Shown here one piece after another: positions 25,197 to 51,300 of a stretch of DNA of 64,000 nucleotides (positions are counted from its first letter, which is position 1; each line of letters opens with the position of its first letter). Both the position numbers and the translations under genes were made by a program. Source of the stretch: Amia ocellicauda (lineage: Eukaryota > Chordata > Actinopteri > Amiiformes > Amiidae); NCBI RefSeq assembly GCF_036373705.1, contig NC_089850.1, forward strand, positions 33,406,733 to 33,470,732. The letters are read 5' to 3'. A model generated the notes under the pieces. The model was given only the letters and a program-made list of their open reading frames with translations, did not search any database and was not told where the DNA came from.

Positions 25197-27302
25197 ATGG
25201 TACGATTTCATTTTGCGTTTGCTTTGAGGAAGAAGTTATTGGGTCTTTCCGGCGGTTTAGATGTTGCTGCTGCGCGGTCGCGGTGTTGTCTGAGCGCCGT
25301 GTCTAGACGTGGGACACGACCCCTCAGACCGGCCCCTGCCCCGGCCAACTCCAGGTAAGCCTTGCCTCTACATTCATTCCCCATTGATGAGCTGCAGTAG
25401 GATGTGTGATCGACACAAATACACCTGCACTCACACACCCACAAACGGAAAACATTGAGTTTATTTAAAAAATACATTAGACTTGATATGTTGATATTCT
25501 TGATATTTCTGATTCTGTATGTTTATGTGCAAACTGTGTTTTTAAGCTTAAAGAGGTCAAGAGTTGCAAATGAGGTTGATGTCCCTTCAATTCAATGTCC
25601 CTGGTAGTTGTGTGCAAGTGCTCATGCTTTTATATATTGTATCTCAGTAGTGCATCTCCACATTGCTGTCAGTTTCCATATCAAGTCTGTACTGTACTTT
25701 TTTTTTTTTTTTAATGAAGTGCCCATATACTCATTTTTCCACAACTCTCTAACTTTTGACCACTCAACCGGATTAAATTAGAAAATGCGGATTGTGTTGG
25801 CTTGAAAACAATCCTTACCTGTTGTGTGAATTGGTAATGTTCAATTTTAAAATCCCACTTTGTTTGCGTTATCTGTCATGAAAAGACACAATTTAAATTA
25901 GTGTACTAAGAACTGTTATCCCAAAATGATGAAAACAATGAGAAATGACTAAAACAAACAAATTGACAGAAATATTGATTTATTGATTGATAATTACCCC
26001 CACAGACAAATACAAACGGTCACACACACACACACAGAGCAGAACTGCTGGCAATGGTGGGAATATATAGTGACACCCGTACAACTGTAATGCACCACTA
26101 AGTGTCTACTTATCAAGTTGGTACCAGACCAGATATTACTATATTTCAATGTTTTTGTGTGTATGTATTCATATTTATCAATATATATCACAATAAGTTT
26201 ATAAATATATTTTTATAAAACCCACAAATTAAATCTACCTTTAATTATTTCAAGGCCTTCTGTCACAAAAATGAGCACAGCATCAAAGACAACACTGGAC
26301 CCAAGTGAAATGAAGAAATTTCAGTCACTTGCTGACAAATGGTGGGATGAAACGGGTGACTTTGCAGCTCTTCATTCAATGAATGATCTGAGGGTCCCTT
26401 TTATAAGGTATATTTAACTTGTTTTATTGTTGCTGCCACTGTATATATTCTGTGTGTAGCGTAATATTATACTACTACTCTAATTTGAATTGTTCCTAGT
26501 TCTGAACATGTTGGATTGCAAGAAGTGTAACACTGGTGTACAGCCTCCAAAGACATGAGACATAAAACTTTAGTACATTATTTTATTTCAGTTGAATGTA
26601 TTAGACCCTAATGGCCCTGCAATGGACGGGTGTGCGATCCAGGGTGTACCTGCCCTGCGCCCTCTGCCTGCTGGGTTGGGCTAAGGCTCACTCTGACTCT
26701 GTGCTGGATGAATTTTAAATGTCTGTAATCTATTTAGTTCATTTAGCACTGTAGCATTGACATGAACAGAAACTGTTGTCCGCATTTAAAGGCATTGGCT
26801 CAAGAATGCTTTTCTGGATGTAAAAAATGCATTCTTATACACATTGAACTAAATGTTCTTTGGAAATCACCTGCAGTTATTTCAAAGCACAGAAATGTCT
26901 GTATAAGAATATGAGGAAAAGCAGTGAAGTTGACTGAAAAAGCAACAGTAATTTGAAACGAGCTTTAAATGCGTACTAGAAAATCATTAAACATTGCTTG
27001 TGTGATGGGAGAGCTTTGTTTTTCCATTGCATTATGCGTGATTTCATTTTTAAAAAGCATGACTTATAACTTATAACATAATCATTTGAACTTAGAAGTG
27101 GAAAATGGATGAAGGAACACAGCTTTAAATGCAGGCTTAAGTAAACAGACATTTTATACATCATCACCATCAACCTGTATCGATTCACTGCCCGATGAAG
27201 GCCTCCCCAAGATGTTTCCACTTGCTTCAATCTACGGCTTCTCTTTTCCATGTCACACTTTTAACATTTATATATAGCCTATATTGTGTGTGTGTGTGTA
27301 TG

Positions 27303-27354
<52 letters not shown>

Positions 27355-30300
27355 TCTACTGTTATATACAGTATATACAGCTCTGGAAAAAATTAAGAGA
27401 CCACTGCAAAATTATCAGTTTCTCTGGTTTCTATGTGTTTAGGTAAAATGAACATTTTTTTTTTTCTATAAACTACTGACAACATTTCTCCCAACATCCA
27501 AATAAAAATATGAATGGAATGGAATGGCTGCCATACATGTAGAGATGCTGATATAAGACAAATGTGCAGTGGTCTCTTAATTTTTTCCTGAGCTATATGT
27601 ATAGGTTTTTAAAATCAACGTATTATGCTTCACCAAATGTTGTTACAACCGTTTTAAGAAATGTCCTTGTTAGTTCATTGCACTCACTTTCTAGATGTCA
27701 TCTTGTGTTTGGTGCAGCGGAGAGAGATGGTCGCCTTAAGGACACACCCCTGCTGTACCAAATGAAAGGTGACATCTTGAAAGCGACTGTTGGTTTGTCA
27801 AATTGTAAATGAAAAAATGGTCAGGATAGGAACATTGAAATTAAGAATTCAGACACGTCATTTTAACAGATGTAGGAACAGATGTATAATACTGCATTTT
27901 TGAGAACCCAACTATTTGATCTTTAGACATTACAGTAATGGGCTTCTGAAGATGTAAATGAGTCTTATAAGAGGCAAAGCAAACTGTATTGGCTTCTATG
28001 AACCATGGGTTAGTAGACATCAATGTCGTGTGGATCTTCAGGTTTTGAGGTTACAGCCAAATGGCAGGTTCTATGGTATTGTGATTTAATGTTTATAAAC
28101 GGATAACACACTAACCCACAATTGTCAACTTTAAGAGATTAGGACTTGGTGTGGTCAGACTTACAACTCGGCGATACTTGTGCCAGAGGATATCACATGG
28201 TCAGAATTAAGTTATATTCCTAGTTAGTTGAAATGAAAAGATGGCCACGGTCATCATACACTGTATCAGCAATGACACCTGATGAATGAATGCAAATAGG
28301 CCTACATCATTAAATGTACAAATATTTGTAACAAATTAAGCAGTGTAATGTTTTGAATCCATGTCTAGTTTTTATAGATGTTGAATTGGGTCCAGGGTTG
28401 TGTTTACCTTTTAAGGCTTTGCTGATGTTGTGATCGGGATATCAGTGTAGATGTGAATGACTGGTGGAGTCGGAGTGTAGGATCATGGGAGGTATCTGTT
28501 CAATATGGCCAGGCGTTGCAGCATGTTTGGTTGACAAAATACAAAGTATTTTTTCAAAACGTCCTAATGAATATATACCACATATACATATGAACTACAT
28601 TGATTTCTTGAACAGCTGTGTTTTCATTTTGATGGATTGTTGCTTATAGTGTGCACTGATCCACAAGCTTCTGGAAAAGACTGGGCCTCCTGGGTGTTTT
28701 TCTAATTTTTTCTCTTCTTATATACTATGTGTTGTAGGTGTTCAGAAAGGAGAGAAGAAGAAAAAAAACTAAAAAACTTGCCAACGTTGTGTTATTATAT
28801 GCCGTGATGACTTTTTAAGACTGACCCATAGCAATCTGAATCTCTTTTAGAGGGCCTAAGAAATACATTGTATTTATACACTGCATTTAATTTCAAATGT
28901 ACAAACCCAAATCAAATAGGACAGTCTTTATTATATCTTGTTAACCGGCCTGGTCTCTCCATTTTGTACATGATGAATCACATATGGTATTACTTGCTGA
29001 GTGCAGCAACCATTAAGTTCATTGTTCATTTTAAGAGTTATTTAGAGTCTCTCAGAGCCTTTTACAGGTTATAGAACTAAAGTGTTCTTATTGTAATTGA
29101 TGATTGATTAGTCCAATTTCTAATACGTGACTTCACTTCAGAAATAAATAAATTAATTGTCTCTCTGTGTCAGGAATATCTGACTGAGAACAAAATGAAC
29201 TGGAGAGGGGGTGGCATGGAAGTGATGGAGATCTCAGTGAAGGAGAGATGAGAGCAGAAGACATTAGATGGGACACATTAGCCCTTTTCATTAAAAATGC
29301 TACTAGTCTTGAAAATGGAAAATGTAATCTGATTAATTAATCACAGTCGGGGGAAAACAAACCCGGGAGGTTTCCCTTTTTAACCCCTTCTCATTCCTGG
29401 CTGATGTGGAAATGTTTATTTTTGTTTTTTGTTGCCTATTTACTGTCCAGTTTATGATCTGCAATGGGATTGAATCCCCCTCTGACAAATGCATTCCTCT
29501 GCTGTTATCGCCACTGAGGTGGATGATTAAAGAAAGACATGTAAGGTTCTGCAAGGGGCTATTTTAAATAGGCCGGAGGGTATTTATAAATAAGGCTGTA
29601 GCAAGATTTTTTTAACCTCTAGAATATGAAATGCATAGTGAAGCAGGAATTAATCAAATGCATTAGGGAAGCCAGGGCAGATGGATAAGATGGTTAGAGT
29701 GTGGAGAAGAAATGACGTAATGGAAAAAGCTCTAGCTTTGCCCTGCAGCCCCCTGAGAAACTCTCATCTTCGCTGCCTGGGGTTGCAGATCATTACAGGG
29801 CACAAAAGGAGCGTCCCTGTACGAGTAATGAGGAGGGAGATCGCGGCGTTTCCTGCACATTGTGCAGAAGCTGCCTCAAGGGGGGAGGACGGCAGGCCGG
29901 GGCAGGGGAGTGAAGTGTAGCTGGGAGGTGATTGTGATTGTGATTGTGATTGTGAATGTGAGCAGGAAGGTGTGACTGTCAGAGCACACAGAGGTACTCT
30001 GGGCCATCCCTGGAGCAGCCCTAGGTACTGTGATTAGACGAGACAGTTGTGCTTTTTCAGGTCAGATTAATTTACCAGAGAGATCTGGTTTGTAGATTCA
30101 AAGACATATTTACATTTTCTGTAACACTGGGCTGAGCTGTGCATCCGTTGGAAGATGTTTGTTCACTACCAGTTTGCACAGCACAGAAAATGCATTTCAG
30201 GCTGCTCACTGGAAAGCCTCCCCCCTTTGGATACGTTTTGAGTGAAGCACATTTTAAATATATGCTGCTTGTTTGTTAAATGAAATGCAAATAATACAAT

Positions 30301-33300
30301 TTTCATTAACTTTTCATGAATAGTCTTTTCCCAGAAGCTTACAATAAATGAGAATAAAGATAGTATCGTACGAAATGCAATCAAAGATATTTCAGCATTA
30401 AGACACAAAGTAAACAACATGAAAGGGCATGTAATAATTAAAATAACTGTGAGAGTATATTTTTATTACAGTTGTATGTTTTAGAAACTCCACCCTCTCT
30501 TTCAGGGATAATCTGTTGAATTTAAATGGTGGTCGGAAATCAGGAGGCCCCCTGTCTGGTTTTAAAATCCTGGATGTTGGCTGCGGGGGAGGACTGCTGA
30601 GTGAGGTAGCTTATGATTTCAATATTATTTGACATTTTGAAGGATGAATATGGAATGCAAAGCATAATCTTATCTGATAAAGTGTTTTTGGAAAAAGATT
30701 ATAATCCATGCTGTAAGGTCATTTTTTTAAAAACATTTCCTTAAAAAAAAAAAAAATCTGCTTTTTGGAAAATTGTACTCCCAAAATCAAGATCAAAGGT
30801 TTAAGATTTACCTGAAAATAAAGAGTTAATAAACACATTCTTAATTTATTTGCCTGGCCACTCACCATTTCAACAATTTTTTTAACAGCACCACAGCTTC
30901 ATATAGTAAGTTGCATTTTGTTTATTGTACTGAAGACTTCCCAGTAGAGTAGCCTTATTAGACCTGACAGTATCAGGTCTAATCAAGTACTTAAACTTTA
31001 TATGTGCCTTTAATAGTCTGTCAAATAAGCTTTGTGTCTGACATCACAAAAAATAGCATCATTATAAGACATAACTTCATAACTGCTCAGCTCTACGAAA
31101 TTGGAGATGACTCCTGGTGATAGATGCCTCTAATTTGTCGCCTTCGTAAACTGTCATGGCACTTTCTAAAAAGGTGTTTTTAACCATTTCCCACCAGGCA
31201 GGAAAAGTCAGTTCCAAAGCTTTTTATGTCATTAAGACATTCATTTATTTTGATAAGGCTACTAATAAGCGGTCGGCTGGTTGTGTAAAAAGCTTCTCGG
31301 CTCGAGAGAACGTACGTCTGTTCTAATATCTCTGACATGTCTTTGTTAATACTAGCCCTTTCCTAATGCTTTCAATGATTTCTCGTTAGCCGCTGGGGAG
31401 ACTTGGGGCTTCGGTTACCGGAATCGATCCATTAGAGGACAGCATACACACTGCAGAGCTGCACAAATCGTTTGATCCTGTTCTGAACTCGCGGGTCCAC
31501 TATAGGCCCTGTGCCCTCGAAGACATTGTTGAAGAAGCAGAGGAGGAGTTCGATGCAGTTTTGGCATCTGAAGTGGTCGAGCATGTGAGTGACCCGGAAG
31601 CGTTCGTGCAGTGTTGCTGTGACGTGTTGAAGGTGAGTGAATTAATTAACGTACTTTGTTTGATCCAGATTTCTGTGTAATGGTATATTTTGATGTCTTT
31701 TGACGCTATAGTGGTTGTCAGACTTCACTCCACAAAAAGATCACTTGTTGTTCATCACAGGATTGTCATCCACAGGATTGCCCTATTGCCAGCAAAATAT
31801 AGTATAACTTCACAAAATATTTCAGCTTGCCTAAATACATAATGTGTCCCTAGATCAATCAAAGCCCTTTGAATAATAGGTATTTGGAGATTCCAGCTAA
31901 GACAGTATTTTGCCCTAAAATATGTCAATACGTAATAGAACCATTTTTCACTTAAATTACTTTGCAAATGTCAATTGAGGGTTTGAATAGTGTGGAAAAT
32001 ACAAGAACACAAATTTGAATTAGTAAGAGCTAAAGAGCTTGAAATATTGTTCCCAGTATTGCCCTTTTTAAAATATATAGGGTAGGCAGTTCTATTTAAC
32101 ATTGATTCACAAAATAGAGCTTATTGTCTCCAATTTTGTCTTCCAAATCATGTGTCTGTGTATGTGTGTATATATATTAACCATAAATGTATGTGGTCAG
32201 TTACATTCATAGTGTAATTTGTTTTGTTTTTATCAAATCTCATTTTGTAATTCATTTGACAGTGAAATCATTCAATTTTCCTAAAAGGAGACATAATGCA
32301 AAATGAACATTTGATTTTGAATTCAAATTACGGTGGATTTTCTGCATGTTGACCCTAAACTGGGAGGACTGTTGCTTTATGCTAACTCTGATTCTCCACT
32401 GAAGCGTTTTCCACATCCGTTATTTATATCACACTGGTTGGAAATTGGATTTATTCCATCCCTCCCAATTACGGGTATCTGGGATCTTTCTGACGTTTGC
32501 TTCCAAGTCCAGGGAAGCCTGATGATAGTGTTTGTATTTGCTGGGCCTCAGAACTCTGTACAGGTTCATGCAAGTTCAAGGGTTATCGGTGTAATATAGA
32601 AAAATCTGAATTTTCAGATCAATGATGCATATATAAGGAAATGGAATTGGCACTAATGATGAGTTGGGGACAGTAGTTTTCCTAGTTGGAGAAATATCAT
32701 AGTAAACCAGCTGGCTACATTCTGAAAAGGAGCCCAGGCTGGAATGAGGAAGGGAAGAAATAGGTGAAATCTTTAAAATCTCTTTTCAGTTCTAAATGTA
32801 TTCATTTTATTTGTTTGTTGCAGTTGCTAAGAATCATATGTATATTGTATTTTTGTGACATAGCAAGAAAAAAACGTTTCCCGAATTCAGCCTGGTTGTC
32901 GGGAATTGATTCTTCCTAGTTAGTTTTGTCTAAATCAATTGGCTTTGGGGTTAAGAGAGATGTCGGAAAACTAATGGGGAGAGAGTGGATGTCAGCTGTA
33001 TCTGTTCCTTAAACTAGTGGTCAACATTACAGAGCCTCCTGGACAATGTTACAGAAATCTTACCAAGAAGGGAAAGCTAAATTTAAACATTGTCTTATGT
33101 GAATATTTAGTATGTATTTAATAATTATATATTTTTTGCTGTGATTTTGCCTTTATTATGACCCCTTGTAATGGAGTGTGCATTTCAGAGCAGAGATTTC
33201 AGAAATGATTGAGACTAGAGAGATGTGTGACGCTGTGACAGGCCGGCAGCTCATTGGCTGGTTAGGTAGCTGCACAGAGAGTTTGAAATTGAGCAGAGGA

Positions 33301-36094
33301 GAAGTGATAGGCCTTTCTTCCTCATTTGTTCACCAACAGAATTTTGCATCATAGAAAGCTACTATATAAGACTTAATATGGTTCAATGTAACATGCACTT
33401 ATATTTAGCCTACTTATTATAACCCTCAAAAGAAAGGATAGTCTCGGAAGGAAAGTCAAGGAGTCCATGTGTGCATCGTGGAGTAAAGAACATAATATCA
33501 GGTATAACAACAGAAGTGACTGTGAAAGAAAGAGGAAAACTGATAAATGAGTAGAGGCTGTTAAACTCACAGGTGAAATATTTATAGGCTTGCATAAAGA
33601 TTCGACGGATGGTAAAATCCGTATCCTTTTTGAAGAACCTGAACTTATTCAATTTTCCATCGCTAGGTGCTGGAGTTGTGTATTGTGCGTTTTGGAGGTT
33701 GTTTGGGGGGACGGGGGTGGGGGCGTTATTTCTTGCCTGTTGTCACTTTTGGTTGTCTGTCCTTTTTAGTTTTTTTTAGCAAATTATTCTTTACTGTCTC
33801 CTTTTATTCCTTGGCAGACACGTTTTCCCTAAGCCCTGTACAATTAAAAACAAATATTGAAACCTTTAAAGATTGTTTCTGACTTTGGAGCTTTTTCCTC
33901 CGTATTCATTATGACACTCGGATCAGCTGGTACTGCAGTTTCCTGAAGGCAGTAAAACTCGGGCTGTCTCAACGCTGTTCAGTCACTGAAATGTCACATC
34001 CAAAATGGTTTGCAAGATCCACTCTGATGCAATCAAACTGAATTCTGGACACCAAGCATCTCATGGAAGGAGCCATGTTCTTAAAGCAGGATGTGTTATT
34101 AACCTAAGTGAAGCAGAAGGCTAATTTGTAAATAGGGCTCTTTTTTCATTGTTTATTTGCTGGTGGTTTACCTGCCTTTAAAGATGTAACCAACCGTCAC
34201 TCAGCTACTCCTACAGCTGCACTCCTTTCCTGACATACTGATGTCAGTTCATAGCAGACTTAAACAAAAAGAGAAGTATTTTATTCTGTGTAGAACACCC
34301 GGTTCATAAATATATATTGTTTTGAGATTTTAATACTGGTGAACAAAATTGAAGTTTGTTAGCCGAGTAAGATGCAGGTAACTGTACTGCAAATGCGTGG
34401 CTTACTGTGTTGTATTTTGTTTCTTTTTCAGCCAGGAGGATCTTTGTTCATTACCACTTTGAACAAAACCAACCTTTCCTATGCATTAGGGATTGTTATG
34501 GCCGAGAAAGTCATGAAAATTGTGCCAAGTGGAACACATGACTGGGAGAAGTTTATTAGTCCTGTGGACCTGGAAAGACTTCTTGAATCAAGTGAGTGTG
34601 GCAATGCAGTTTTTACATTGTGGGGAGGAAAAAGAGACTGTTACGCTAAATGATGTCTTGGTTTCAGTATGAAAGAGCTGTACAGTGGTTAAATGAATGA
34701 AGAGGCAATATTATTTTAATTGGATAATTTATACATTTATTCTTAATTATTATTTTCCTTAAACGTCAAGGATAGTCTGTTATGGATGGAAATTAAATGA
34801 AAATATTTCACCTCAGCAATGGGATGAGTCATTCACGCTGATGTCGCTTCATGTTATGATCTACCTCAGCGTTCACACAGGACTGAAGCAGATTTTTCCT
34901 TTCGTTCCAAGGGCAAATATGATTGGCTGTACTTTCAACCAATGAGAATACAGCAGTAAAGTATCTCTTGCTCACCCTCAACCTCGCGAGCAACAGAAGA
35001 CACGGAGAAATGGCTCAAGTTGCTTAATACTCATAACTACTATGATATTTCTGGAGTTGAACGGTGCTCCCTAAATCTTTTTCTTTATTAGTTTGTCACG
35101 TTCCCCCTCTCCCCCTTCTTTGTTTTGTTTTCCCATTCACAGACATCAGCACCAAAGCCTAATGTGTCCTGTGCATTGTCTCTCTCATCCCCCCCGATTT
35201 GTCGCTCTGTTTGTAACAAGAAATACAATACAAATGTGCTTGTGTGTGAGCCACCTGCGTGTCGGTGTCCATGCCTCCTTTGGTGTGAAGACAAATGGCA
35301 TGGCAGGAGGACTGTGTTGTGTTAACTCATATGGAATATGGAATATGGAATAATCCAACAATGTGATCAAAAACCAGCACAGAGTAGGACTGAGATTTAA
35401 ATTTTGCTGTTTCTTAACAGAATTAGTCATGCAGCATTTACTTGTTTTTTTAAGGTAAGTTACTCTGTGGGCATTTCATGCAAAGGCTTTGAGGAAAGCT
35501 GAAAGGAGAAGCCCAGAAGATATGTCAAACGAGCTCTGCAATGTCAGAAAAATTACTGTGGGAGCAGAATAAATCGCACCACATTCCAGTTTCTTCAAAA
35601 CCTATTGCGGTGACGGACGACAGGACCACCAGAGGATTGCCATGTAGAAGTAGCCCATCATTGAGCTTGAAAGATAATTATAAATGATGTAGCTCAAGAT
35701 GTTTGTTTATATGTATTGTTTTCATTCTATACAACAGTATTGAACAATTCCCACATGGCATTTGTGCACTCAAATTGCCAAACCAGGACTCCATTTGCTA
35801 GTTTAATTTGAATACAAGAAGATTCCCTTGGTTTGATGAGTGCTGGTATGTGTTGCCATTCAAAAAATCGAATCTAACCCTTTTTCCTTTTTCTTTGCCT
35901 CAGATGGTTTCTGTGTTGAGTGTATTCGTGGAATGTTCTACAACCCTATATCTGGCTCCTGGAGTTGGATTGAAAGTACAGCCCTAAACTATGCAGTTCA
36001 TGCAGTGAAGCAGAAAATGCAATTACAGTCTGATTTCACCAGAACCTCAGAAGATCAGGATCAAAAGGGAACCAGCGAAGGATATACAGTATAA
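25197..36094 (+). CDS. coq3: Ubiquinone biosynthesis O-methyltransferase, mitochondrial (Coq3), complete
   Basis: S-adenosylmethionine-dependent enzyme that carries out both O-methylations in coenzyme Q synthesis, on the matrix face of the inner mitochondrial membrane in the CoQ complex. Exons: 25197-25354, 26255-26407, 30506-30605, 31390-31632, 34432-34591, 35904-36094; 1005 nt, 334 residues. Residues 1-55 are Arg/Ala/Leu-rich with almost no acid, as in a mitochondrial presequence. Then come KWWDETGDFAALHSMNDLR, SAM motif I ILDVGCGGGLLSE, VTGIDP, motif II FDAVLASEVVEHV, motif III LKPGGSLFITTLNKT, GTHDWEKFISP and GMFYNPISG. All these match the UbiG/COQ3 family. The start has G at -3 and +4 (GACATGG). 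It is somewhat shorter than human COQ3 (369), mainly at the two ends. Confidence 0.95.
25355..26254 (+). other. coq3 intron 1
   Basis: No gene. There is a T run near 25689-25711 and a short CA run near 26022-26036. No transposon end was recognised. Confidence 0.6.
26608..26712 (+). repeat. fish SINE/L2-type 3' tail, copy 1
   Basis: The sequence around CCAGGGTGTACCTGCCCTGCG and CTGCTGGGTTGGGCTAAGGC, ending CTGTGCTGGATGAAT, follows the consensus of a very common fish retroposon tail (ggactggc...ccagggtgtaccc...gcctgctgggata...ggctc). A second copy lies at 59274-59395. The family name is from memory of the consensus. Confidence 0.7.
27283..27354. repeat. compound (TG)n(TA)n(CA)n microsatellite
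   Basis: TG units, then TA units, then CA units, so the whole tract is roughly its own reverse complement and could form a hairpin or cruciform. Confidence 0.95.
27376..27596. mobile_element. Tc1/mariner-like MITE
   Basis: The left end reads CAGCTCTGGAAAAAATTAAG then AGACCACTGCA. The right end is its inverse, TGCAGTGGTCTCTTAATTTT then TTCCTGAGCTATA. The inverted repeats span about 30 bases and the flanks are TA. At about 220 bp with no ORF it is non-autonomous. Confidence 0.9.
29929..29956. repeat. TGATTG hexamer array
   Basis: Four to five tandem TGATTG units followed by a decayed TGAATG unit. Short and local. Confidence 0.8.
30606..31389 (+). other. coq3 intron 3
   Basis: Contains an A run near 30745 and, in its last 300 bases, complex non-repetitive DNA of higher GC (about 31090-31385) running up to the acceptor CTCGTTAG. 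No ORF of interest. Confidence 0.6.
31633..34431 (+). other. coq3 intron 4
   Basis: About 2.8 kb of mostly unique AT-rich DNA. I saw no transposon ends and no coding signal. A short G-rich stretch (GGGGGGACGGGGGTGGGGGCG) is near 33704-33724. Confidence 0.6.
34592..35903 (+). other. coq3 intron 5
   Basis: About 1.3 kb with a pyrimidine-rich stretch near 35098-35130. The short overlapping ORFs at 35088-35430 have no family motif and no splice context. I see nothing else. Confidence 0.6.
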
Positions 36095-36342
36095 CTAGTA
36101 TTTCCTCCAGACTTTTTCTGGTACAGTGGTTGTAGAATCCTTTTACAGTGTAAATCTCATTAGTCAAGCAACAGAAGCATGGTTTACTTAAGGATGACAA
36201 TACAAATAAGTTCCCTAGTTTTTCAGTGAGTCAATCACTGATGTAAAAAATAATACCTGAGGAAGTTCAGTTTGGAATTTGTTTTCTTGTGATAACCTTC
36301 CTGCACGCAAGGACATTTATTTCGATCTATTTTGTGAATAAA
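36095..36342 (+). terminator. coq3: coq3 3' UTR and poly(A) signal
   Basis: AATAAA at 36337-36342, about 245 bases after the TAA stop, followed by a T/G-rich stretch (GGTTTTTTGGTCC). This is a good cleavage context. Confidence 0.75.
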
Positions 36343-37660
36343 AGGTTTTTTGGTCCATATTTATCTCGTTGATTCTTTCATTATCATATACTACTTTAAA
36401 CCTACACAAACGCATGTCGTACTGAAAAGGGGGTGAAATGTAGCAATTGTGGAAGCTGCATTTTAGGGAAAAATCCTTGGCTCCAAATGACAGTTTATGT
36501 TAAAATAAAGTAAGGTACTTGGATGTTGTTCATATTACATATAAAAGGTATGCAATGAGTGTCTTTTTTATTGACCACTAAGTAATGACTACTTCATGAG
36601 CTGTTCATCAGAAAACAATTTAGGCACAGTTCAGCTCTAATGCTTTTCATAAGGAAGATCTGACGGAAGCAGAATTAGGGAGGACAAAGGCTTATCATGA
36701 TTGAATTTGCCCCGTCACACTGGATCAAATTACATGAGTACAGAGTATTTTTTATTGTGGGATGAAATTGTGGATGGTAGTTTTGGCTCATAAATAAAAC
36801 GCACAATCTGAATCTCATAAATGTAGGTATTTTCTCTTCATAAAAAAAACTGCAGAATTGTGATATCTGTAGACTTAAGTGTGTAAAATAATCTTAGCAA
36901 GCAAGCAAAGGATACATATTTCGGGGTATAGATTGTCTTATACCTGTAAATATGTCTTCATGGGTCTTTTGCTCTGTGTCTGACTTGAAATTGGCTTTGA
37001 TCACTGTCAGTAAGTTATGTACTGTAATAATTAAAACAACGTACCTAATTGTGTAATTCAAAGTGTGTTTATATCTATTCACTTCTATGTTTTAATTCAT
37101 ACATTTGTCAATTAATGTATTGTCAGTGTGTTTATGCAGTAAATCCTTCTGCACTGTTACACTAGCAGGGAAATGGGAAATCACTGTAGTACTGGTCATG
37201 TGACCCAAACAAACAAGAGGAGAAAAAGAGCAGAAAATATTCCGGTGAGCGGAGGCCTGGTGAAATGGCAACACTGTCTCATGTTTTATTTATTTATTTT
37301 TTATTTAAAATAAATATAACTGTGGTACGAGTAATAGTATAACTGCATAAGAATAAAACACTATCATTCTTCATTTTACTACTTTTTCAAGTTAGGAATA
37401 TCAGTGGAGCTAATTTGCTGTGCTGTTTTGCATTTGACTTAGGATGATCATGTTGAAGATAAATACATGAATAATATTAATTGTAATAATATTATCGCAT
37501 CACTACGTATTTGGTACAGTATAGATATACCATTCACAGTTTGAGGCGAAATTGCAAAAAAAAAATAGTATTTTGCTTTACTATATTAAGTCGTGTGAAA
37601 GGTCGGCTTATTTACTATATTTCTGTGTGTTTGTTTTTTATCTCTGGGTTTCCCTTTTGT
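36343..37660. other. coq3-faxc intergenic spacer
   Basis: AT-rich, with AAATAAA-type runs near 37285-37320 and no recognised repeat or gene. CpG content rises sharply after about 37690. Confidence 0.65.
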
Positions 37661-37689
37661 GTAGCTGTTGTTTTCATCCCAGATGGTTA

Positions 37690-50716
<13,027 letters not shown>

Positions 50717-51104
50717 TCCCTTAAACCCCGCAAGTAAGTAATCATATGTAGGCCCTCACACACACCTGCCTCTCCAGAATGAGCGCAGGAATACGTTGAA
50801 GAAATAAAGGCATGTCTGTCATAGTGAGACGCAGATAGGCAGAATACATTGATTAGCAGGTAGGATTGCAGGAAGCACACGGATGGAGCTCGGGAGTCCA
50901 GCTGGAGCATTTATCTCTCTTCTAAAAATCAGAAGACATGATCAACGAAGAACAACTGCTTGTGGGTAACTTTTAAACGTGTTTCATTAATTCATTTATA
51001 ATGTTAAGCATTATAAAAGGACCAATGACTTTCATTAGGATATCAGTGGTAAAGACATCTGACTTTTTTCACTGTGGTATGTATTTTTTTTTTTTTTCAG
51101 GTGT

Positions 51105-51140
<36 letters not shown>

Positions 51141-51300
51141 CGTCTGTACATTCTTGACGAGTTCTTCTTACATAGCATGTTGAACGGACGTTCCTCAACA
51201 TTCCTTACATGAACAACACAAACAGCGGTGAACGCGGAGGTGGGTGCGTTTTATGTACCCATGACAATGCTCATTTGGAGAAGAAAATAAACAAGACCGG
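50717..51300 (+). other. faxc: start of faxc 3' UTR
   Basis: AATAAA hexamers occur at 50803-50808 and near 51286, and many more follow in AT-rich DNA, so the real 3' end cannot be fixed from sequence. Mammalian FAXC has a long 3' UTR, which would be compatible with several kb here. Confidence 0.4.
51108..51138. repeat. (TA)n microsatellite
   Basis: About 15 AT units, preceded by a T run near 51083, probably within the faxc 3' UTR. Confidence 0.9.

Larger units (their letters stand above)
26408..30505 (+). other. coq3 intron 2
   Basis: The longest coq3 intron. It holds a SINE/L2-type tail (26608-26712), a TG/TA/CA microsatellite (27283-27354), a Tc1-like MITE (27376-27596), a candidate regulatory block (29285-29640), and a TGATTG hexamer array (29929-29956). 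No coding signal beyond these. Confidence 0.7.
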
